This document shows, one piece after another, positions 57,181 through 64,000 of a stretch of 64,000 bases of DNA; position 1 is the stretch's first letter; each line of letters opens with the position of its first letter. Source of the stretch: Engraulis encrasicolus (Eukaryota > Chordata > Actinopteri > Clupeiformes > Engraulidae); assembly GCF_034702125.1 (NCBI RefSeq), contig NC_085875.1, positions 10,796,866 through 10,860,865 of the forward strand, given 5' to 3'. The notes beneath the pieces are model-generated. The model saw only the letters and a program-made list of their open reading frames with translations. It was not told the origin of the DNA and did no database searches. The translations under genes were made by a program, and so were the position numbers.

Positions 57181-58869
57181 AGTGTAGAGATGATATAAAA
57201 CCCGGAGGATCCGGTTGGAGAGCCGGGTAAAGACCTCACCCGAACAGACCGGATGGCTGTCGTGCATTGATCCGCCAAAGGCGGGTCAGACGGCATTTCA
57301 TTAATATGTCAACAAAATGGCAGTTACAGCGCGAGAAATTGTGAAACCGGAATACATCCTCTTTAGTTGACTACAACAGCCATTCTCTAATCTCCCTAGT
57401 ATGCTGTTCAGTCACGAACATTCACTGAGTAAAACTGAACCAACTCCCGCCTCGTCATTCATCGAGCCTGTTTGATCCGTCCAGCCTGTTGTGGCCAATT
57501 GAGTCGCGGATCCCCGCTCCCTATGTTTGTGCTTCTGACTCTGTTGAGCTCTACATTTCTAAATGTTAACAGTGCTCTGCCAACGCTTTAACATCTCACT
57601 CTGTAGGCTACTCTTAGGGAAATTATAGTCTACAGACGTGACTCTATCACTCACTGCGTTACAGCGTAGGCTACAGTCTTTAAAGCCACTGCTGTCACTC
57701 CCCTCGTCCGAGTCACTCAGCAGCGGCGCCCTCGGCGACTCGGTGAGACGAATCCTGACTGAGTTGTTGGTAGCAGCGAATCCCCTATCTCAGTAATTGG
57801 TATTTTTCTTTCATCATACTTTCACACTTGTTCCACCTATACTTCATGATGCCAAAGATCTTACAATGGTATGATAGTGTGGCCATTAGGGTCATGGGTG
57901 TGCTCTGACTGTCATCCCAAAGAGCCTAGTTTTGTGAGCAGAGAGCATGGCATGACTGTTGAAATTTGAGGAATGCCACATCCTGGACAGAATATATGAT
58001 TTCATAGCCTTCAGATAAGCTGAAACCGGCCCTGAAACAACTTTGTAGGCCTTGGCTTTGACACAGGCAGCCAATCCAGAACAGGTAGCACTGCATACCC
58101 AGTACTGTACCTACATGAAGTGATTCGCAGTCATTGTTGTTTGAACAATAATTTGGATCTGCACAAAATCTTCTGTGCTTCAATTAGCAAATGAATGGCT
58201 TTATAGACCTGAAAGCATTTTTTTGATATACAAAATGTTAGTCATCTTGGATTTTGTAATGGATTTATTCTATGTGATGGTTGACTTCACAGTCATGTAA
58301 CAAATATTACCAAAAGTCAACAGTGGCTTCATAGACTTAAAGATATTAAATATGCCAATTTTGCCAAATATGATGTCAGCCATCTTGGACAACAATGTTG
58401 CCCTCGAAATAATAATAAAAAAAGATTAACTGAAGCCAACCCTTAAAACAGCATTAATTCATTTTCTGTACACAATGGCAGCCATCTTGGATTTGCCACC
58501 AAATATTAAGGAAAAAATTGGAAACAGGTGGATTTGTATTCGGGGAGGTCCTAGAAGTAAAAAAAAAAAAAAAAACGCAGAAGAGAAAAATCTATATGAA
58601 ATGTTCCTAAACTTACAACTCAATCCGCACTATCTTGCCCAGGGCCGGCTACTGGCAAAAGTGTCCCCCTCCTCCAGCACGCTCCCCAGCTCAGGTCGTC
58701 ACCTGCCGCTCCTCTCGCTCGTCATGGTCGTCTCTCTGTGCGGCACGTTCTCCCAAGCCTGGATAAAAAAACGTCAGCGCAGCTCACCTGGGCCAATTTC
58801 ACCAATTAACCCGTTTGTTCTCCTCAGTCGTGTCCAAAGGTTAAAACAATTAACTCCCCCACTGAATAT
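57181..58869. other. Insert between two parts of an L2-like relic
   Basis: Holds 'catcttggat'-type words at 58.24-58.49 kb, an A run at 58559, a GC-rich stretch at 58625-58770 and a GC-rich 57.18-57.27 kb segment. No exon or element ends are resolved. The interruption is inferred from the LINE fragments on both sides. Confidence 0.4.
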
Positions 58870-59030
58870 AGTCACCCCGTGACAAATGTCTTGAAGGAGG
58901 TTTGTAGGCACTGGGTCCAGTAGGCAGGTAGTGGGACGGCTCCTTTTGATGAGTTTGGAAACATCTTCTTCAGAGAGTAGAGTGAACTCATGGAGTGTTG
59001 CAGGACTCCGCAGGGTTGCCACAGTCAATG
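58870..59030 (-). pseudogene. L2-like LINE fragment, upstream of the RT core
   Basis: Minus-strand frame with EFTLLSEEDVSKLIKRSRPT followed by TCLLDPVPTNLLQDI, the conserved linker just before the reverse transcriptase core of L2/CR1-type LINEs. About 50 residues are missing between this and the 57.18-kb fragment. Confidence 0.8.
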
Positions 59031-59039
59031 AAATTTGGT

Positions 59040-59337
59040 GAAAACAGCTGCTGCAATAAGCTTTTGATCCAAATTTTTCGCATCAGACCTCATGGCACAG
59101 CTGTGCTGACAACACAGGGACGCCGTGGTGCAATTCTCCCTTGGTGTTCTCAGTAGGCCTATAATTTTTTCTATCGGTCACATTTGAACATTAACTGCAC
59201 ATTTTCACATTATATTGCAAATATGCTCAAAAAAGAGGCCTAGTTAATGTTTAAGATTAGGGAAACAATTGGGGTTAAAATCCAAAGTAACGGATACAAA
59301 AAATCCAAGCTGACAACCTGGCTCGATTACAGGTTGT
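59040..59337. other. Interval without a gene
   Basis: Unique sequence ending in a short inverted pair 'gacaacctg/caggttgtc' directly before the GATA array. Confidence 0.5.
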
Positions 59338-59440
<103 letters not shown>

Positions 59441-59592
59441 AATAAAATAATAACAATAATAAAAACCCTCACTTCTGTGGCCACATTATTTGAATGGTCA
59501 AGTTTTCACCAGCATTCATTATTGGAATGTAGAATGGTTTTAGACAATAAATCTCATTTTGCAATGTTTTTTTTAATATATATACAAGCAAT

Positions 59593-60251
59593 GGTAACAC
59601 TTTCTATGAAGTCCATATCTATAGCGCATCATAGCACATTTATAACAAATTATAATGCACATTATATTTACTTACAACGTATTATGACTACACTCATTAT
59701 GCTTCATATTAACAGTTGTGAATAACCATGAATCTATCTTATAATTCTTTATAAATCCAAGGGTGTTATGAGTGCTCATGACTGGCTATAATCTACAGGC
59801 TGCCTGATGGGGCTTATAGTACATAATGAGTATTTATACCCCTCTATGCACAGACCTGGAGGATAAACTCATAAGGGCTCATAAGATGCTATAATGTTCG
59901 ATGTGAGATCATAAGTCGTCAATGTGTGCTCTAAGTAAAGTGAAGTTCATATGCATGCATCTGTAATGCACTGTATAATGTACACCTACTGTATAATGCA
60001 TCATAATGTACAGTAAGGCCCATCAGACAGCCTGTATAATTTATATCCAGTCACAAGCAGTCATATGACCCTTGGATTTATGAAGCATTATAAGCTTGAT
60101 TCATGGTTATTCATTACTGTTAACATAAAGCATCATAAAACATCATGGGTGTAGTCGTAATGCATTGTAAAGTAATTATAATGCACATTATAATTTGTTA
60201 TACATGCACTCATAATGTTCAATAGATATGGGCTTCATAGAAAGTGTTACC
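59593..60251. mobile_element. Giant fold-back element, TSD CAAGCAAT
   Basis: The outer ends 'ggtaacactttctatgaag' and 'cttcatagaaagtgttacc' are perfect inverses. The stem runs for over 200 bases with mismatches ('ataatgcacattata', 'tcatggttattca', 'cttggatttat'). The octamer CAAGCAAT lies on both sides (59585-59592 and 60252-60259). It is the same family type as 36469-37280 (GGTAACAC ends). Confidence 0.95.
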
Positions 60252-60389
60252 CAAGCAATTTATACAAGCAATCTTGGTGAGTCAATATTTTTACGTCATA
60301 GCTAAGTAATTAACCCCCAAACTCAGCAAAGTAGTGTTGTTACAACAGTAATTCAACACGCACACACACACACAGGCAAAAATGTATGA

Positions 60390-60534
60390 CGCCATTGCAA
60401 CACCCACACATTTGTTTCACAATTTTGTTCCAGTATATGTGGCTGAGTGTGTCAAAACGACAGCTGGAGGCCTCCCCTTGCAGAACGGAGCGTTAGATTC
60501 ATATCCACTGTCAGAAGTTATCCAATTATCCAAG
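60390..60534 (+). other. Putative 5' non-coding exon of receptor 3
   Basis: Ends at a strong donor CCAAG/GTGAGT (60535). The body matches 41065-41230 upstream of receptor 1. The intron 60535-61074 ends at 'tttttaacag'. The exon start is not determined. A CA tract lies at 60357-60375. Confidence 0.55.
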
Positions 60535-60746
60535 GTGAGTTTCCTATGTTATGTATCATTTCCTATCAGCATAGCCTTATAACAAATAAGAGAAAATGTG
60601 ACCACTTTGGACAATACAGCATCAAGGCAACTATTTGGGCTATGTTCTGGACATGTTGTTTTAACCTAGCCTGGCTCTTGCGCAGACCCTTAGTGCTTCG
60701 TGCATCTTCGTGAATATCCATCTGCATGAGAACCAGGTTAGTTTTA

Positions 60747-60913
60747 ACCCTTTGAGGAGTACCATCACAAATATGTGATTTGAATTTTCCCAAAATTTTG
60801 GGTTCTCATTATGATGTCATAAGGACTTTGCGAGATTTTAACACAGACCTTTATGTGCACTGTAGAGTGTTGGAGTAAAATTCTAAAAGAACTGGGGGAA
60901 AATCCTCAAAGGG
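60747..60913. mobile_element. TTAA-flanked MITE in intron 1 of receptor 3
   Basis: Begins 'ccctttgaggagtac' and ends 'tcctcaaaggg' with TTAA on each side (60743-60746 and 60914-60917). It is absent from the receptor 1 intron. A short 'aacctagcctggctct/agaaccaggtt' inverted pair precedes it at 60663-60738. Confidence 0.85.
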
Positions 60914-61080
60914 TTAATCTGCCAATCTTTTGTCAATCTGTTGAAGCACATGCTAGCTAAGAGGTCTATGGATGATTGAGTTGTGTTATTGTCATCATTA
61001 GGCCTATTATCATTACCATCATCATCAGCCTATTATTGTAGTTGATCGCCCAACATCTGCTGATTTTTTAACAGATCATC

Positions 61081-62082
61081 ATGGGTGCAAATGAAACATT
61101 AAAAACTCTTGATTATTATGGTGATTATAATGGGTGGACCCCAGCGCCACCACCTGCCTGGTCCTGTGGCGCTCTGTGTGTCTTTGTCCTTCTATCAAGC
61201 ACCATCATCTTCGTTCTGGGCGTCCTGGGAAACGGCCTCGTCATCTGGATCATTGGTGTGAAGACAAAGCGCTCGGTCAACTCCTCGTGGTACTTAAGCC
61301 TGGCAGTATCTGACTTCTTGCTCTGCATCACTGTGCCATTCAACTCAGTGTACATGACAACCGGAGAGTGGCATTTCGGCCTTTTTATGTGCAAGTTCAT
61401 TAGTGTGGTCATGCCTCTGAACATATACGGCAGCGTATTCCTTCTGGTCATTGTTAGCATGGACCGCTGCATGTGCATCATCTTTCCTGTGTGGTCTCAG
61501 AACCACCGCACGGTAAGAAGTTCCTCAGTCGTCATTGCTGCAGCCTGGATTCTCTCCGCGGCACTCTCCCTCCCCACCCTGTTGTTCTATGACACACATG
61601 ACAGACACGGCACGATTCTTTGTGGTTACAATATCACTGAGGCACTGATGTCAATGGGGACATTGGTCGTGATGGGTTTTGTATTTGGGCTAGCCCTTTC
61701 TTTGGTGGTTATAGTAGTTTGCTATGCCATCATTATGCAGAAGCTGAGAGTCAATTGCATGACAAAATCATCCAAACCATTTCGACTCATGACAGCTGTT
61801 ATAATCATATTTGTCATCTGCTGGGTGCCTTACCAAATCTTTAAACTCCTGAACATTAACCACGTTCCCAATATTAAAACGGGGACTCAAATCTCCATCA
61901 TGCTGGCCTATGCCAACAGCTTCATCAATCCACTGTTGTACTCCTTCATGGGCCAAGACTTCAGAAATAGATGCCTAAGGTCCATTTGTGCAAGGATGGA
62001 AAACGCCTTACAAGAGGAGGGCCAGTCCACAAGGGGAATATCAATGTCCAGATCTGCAGAGAGTCAAAATATTTCTGTTTAA
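61081..62082 (+). CDS. Chemoattractant-type G protein-coupled receptor 3 (FPR/chemerin-receptor-like)
   Basis: Predicted 333-residue class A receptor, single coding exon, ATG six bases after the acceptor at 61074. The N-terminus is 11 residues shorter than in receptors 1 and 2, with a NET sequon at N4 and a tyrosine/acidic cluster (LDYYGDY). N51, D78, C104, DRC 128-130, PVWSQNHRT, CWVPY and NPLLY are all present. Two departures stand out. The near-universal helix 5 proline is serine (GLALSLVV, residue 207), and an arginine in the third intracellular loop is cysteine (VNCMTKSS). Both could affect activation. The open frame is otherwise undamaged. It is closest to receptor 1 over helices 1-3, where 155 bases differ at one position. 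Confidence 0.92.
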   Translation: MGANETLKTLDYYGDYNGWTPAPPPAWSCGALCVFVLLSSTIIFVLGVLGNGLVIWIIGVKTKRSVNSSWYLSLAVSDFLLCITVPFNSVYMTTGEWHFGLFMCKFISVVMPLNIYGSVFLLVIVSMDRCMCIIFPVWSQNHRTVRSSSVVIAAAWILSAALSLPTLLFYDTHDRHGTILCGYNITEALMSMGTLVVMGFVFGLALSLVVIVVCYAIIMQKLRVNCMTKSSKPFRLMTAVIIIFVICWVPYQIFKLLNINHVPNIKTGTQISIMLAYANSFINPLLYSFMGQDFRNRCLRSICARMENALQEEGQSTRGISMSRSAESQNISV

Positions 62083-62154
62083 AATATAATCTATGTGTTA
62101 TTGGGCCAAGTACCTGACAGTTATTACACTGTAGACCCCCCATGATGCATGAAG

Positions 62155-62340
62155 GGATTGAGGTTGTGGTGAATTACAAATACCTGGGAAACAATAATAG
62201 ATGATAAGTTAACATGGGTTTGTAATATCGATGCCATATACAAAAAGGGGCTGCAAAGGCTTTATTTTATGCGAAAGTTAAGGGTTGACAGACATAATGT
62301 CTCTTTTACCATTCTGTTAACAGTACCTTTTCATTGTCTT
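62155..62340 (+). pseudogene. Non-LTR retrotransposon RT relic
   Basis: Broken + frames give VVVNYKYLG, then, after a shift, an IYKKGLQRLYFMRKLRV-like segment. The 'YKYLG ... KKxxQRLYFxRKL' order is the thumb region of many fish LINE reverse transcriptases. A stop and shift lie at about 62195. It directly follows receptor 3. Confidence 0.7.
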
Positions 62341-63255
62341 AATGGGTTTCTTGAGTTATCCTTTATTTTACCTGGGTCGTCATGGTGAGACATAATGTTT
62401 TCTTTACACCACCGCCTAGTAACTTAACCCCACCCCCAACATGTTTTCTAATGTTTCTAATGTTATGGCCTAGATTTTGGAATGTGTGATGCACAAACAA
62501 TTTTGCATGAAATATAGCCCACCATATGGTTTGCTCAATGTTGACAATGTTATTTTTTTTTGTCTGCCAACAAAGCTATGGAGCATACAGGGGGAAATGT
62601 GTTGTATGAAAATATGGTAAATAAAAAGTACTCTTATCAACTGTGGACCTTATTTTTCATGATAATGTTCAGTTGCTTTGACGTGAAGACAATTAAGGCA
62701 ATGGTGATCAGCAGTCATTTTCTTGATCAGTGTTGTTTGTAAAAAAACACAAATGGTTAACAATTTTAAGATGGGAAGTTTGAGGGACGGTACCCTCACA
62801 CAGAAGGTACCAAGCCCCAGGTACCAAGATCTATCCCTAGAAAAAAACTGTAGCTCTTTGAGTGCCATGGACTTGAAAACGCGTGTTGGGGGTGGGACCC
62901 AACACGTTGATCTGGTATGTTTGTTGTTCACATGGACAAAGAACTATTTTTTTTATGGCTCTTGAAAAAACACACAAATGTTGAAAAAAGCCTGGCAACC
63001 CCCCGGTCTGAATTTGAAAATGGCTGGCACTCAATGAGTTTTAACTTTGGTGAAAGTTGATGGTCGCTGTCCATGATGAGAATGGGGTTTTTGATTTGTT
63101 TTGACTTGGAAGAATATCTACCCATGATGAGTCAAAGGGTACATTGAGTGCTACACACCTACTACTTTTTTCACATGAAAGCAAAAAAGGAAGGAAGTGG
63201 AGTACTTGCAAGTTTGTTAAAAAACAATACCCTTTTGTTTTCTTTTCTTCTTCTT
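62340..63255 (+). other. Receptor 3 distal flank, no further gene
   Basis: 'ttgcatgaaatatagccca' near 62500 is a weak match to the shared receptor 3' flank. AATAAA at 62620 ('ggtaaataaaaagta') is a plausible polyadenylation signal. The rest is unique sequence with a 'tagctctttgagtgccatgg' repeat-like stretch at 62850. Confidence 0.4.
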
Positions 63256-63259
63256 TTAA

Positions 63260-63683
63260 AGGAACAGACCACCCTTTTTTGATTTTCACATATTTGCAGT
63301 ATTTCCCAGCATTATTCATGAAGGTGCATATCATTTTCTTCTCAGTGTTTTCAGTATTTACATTTATTGGATCAGAATTATTAGCAGAGCTTAGCATAAT
63401 CACTGGAAGTAAGTGGTAACTTTAGCATCAAGCCACAAGTGATCACTGGATGGAAATTGAATTGCCGTTTTACACTCTGGTGAATTTTACATTAATTTTA
63501 TAATGGATTATAATTTGATTATGTTTTATTTTGTACCATAGACTTGTATTACTATGCCTAATTTGGCTATACTGTTTAACGGGGCAATGCAAACACATAG
63601 ACGAAAATTATACATGCACATTCATGAATAATGCTTGAAAATACTGCAAATATGTGAAAATCAAAAAAGGGTGGTCTGTTCCT
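63260..63683. mobile_element. TTAA-type MITE, best preserved copy
   Basis: Ends 'aggaacagaccaccc' and 'gggtggtctgttcct' are perfect inverses. The stem continues through 'tgattttcacatatttgcag'. TTAA on both sides (63256-63259 and 63684-63687). Copies at 34508 and 54295 belong to the same family. Confidence 0.94.
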
Positions 63684-63689
63684 TTAAGT

Positions 63690-64000
63690 TAACATATCAC
63701 ACCCTATGTGTACCCTACCCTACAGCTGTGCACGAGCTCCAAAATCCACAAGTACGCACAACCCAAATCCCGCCCATCCGCAAAACCCAAATCCCGCCCA
63801 TCCTGGCCGACACGGCGTGAAACTAGTGAGTCCCGAAAATACCCACTGCAAGTTGTTTTTCTCAAAGGATGCCTGTGAGACTTCACTGGGCGTGGATGCC
63901 TTGACACAGCCTTGGCCATGTGGGAGCAGGCACGTGTACAGCATAGTTGCCCTAGGTGCCCGGGCAACTGCCCTTTTGCTCACCCTGACTGACGTTGCCC
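63690..64000. other. Window end, no gene seen
   Basis: Contains a tandem 'aacccaaatcccgcccatcc' duplication at 63765-63805. No exon signal. Confidence 0.5.

Overview
The window looks like vertebrate nuclear DNA, most likely from a teleost fish. It has no operons or dense coding. It carries long (CA)n/(GT)n, (CT)n, (ACAG)n and (GATA)n microsatellites, tRNA-headed SINEs, L2-like LINE relics, many short hAT, Tc1 and TTAA-type non-autonomous transposons, and intact seven-transmembrane receptor genes. Species and chromosome cannot be read from the sequence.

Positions 1-26 kb are microsatellite-rich and nearly gene-free. Two exon-like segments on the + strand (14873-15106 and 16818-16862) follow strong polypyrimidine/CAG acceptors and end in stops. 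With T-rich, UTR-like sequence and AATAAA near 23430 they may be the 3' end of a gene that starts outside the window, but I cannot name it. This part also holds a 2.16 kb LTR-like insertion (2363-4519) whose empty site is preserved in a related repeat near 22.85 kb, an hAT-type element (5571-6153), and three consecutive fold-back repeats (15.2-15.8 kb).

Positions 26-40 kb are a graveyard of mobile elements. Several are bounded exactly by terminal inverted repeats and 8-bp target duplications (27976-28710, 29711-30023, 35663-35985, 36469-37280). A 4.7 kb unit (31597-36329) has ~335 bp inverted termini built from a short ATAACGTAATAA-type motif. An L2-like reverse transcriptase relic lies at 38.1-39.66 kb.

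Positions 40-62 kb contain a tandem cluster of three intact single-coding-exon chemoattractant-type receptors of the FPR/chemerin-receptor/anaphylatoxin-receptor class (41735-42775, 52805-53833, 61081-62082). All are on + and each is preceded by a splice acceptor. Receptors 1 and 3 also share a recognisable upstream non-coding exon and donor. Orphan fragments of the shared 3' flank at 45.34-45.70 and ~55.1 kb suggest further copies that were lost or rearranged. Receptor 1 is a mosaic: its 5' half is nearly identical to receptor 3 and its 3' end to receptor 2, as expected from gene conversion.

The least expected structural signal is a family of fold-back repeats spread through the window. They share a CTGAnGA / short hairpin / GAAAC core that resembles a minimal hammerhead ribozyme. 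Two copies are flanked by 14-15 bp target duplications, and one copy duplicated the splice donor of receptor 1.
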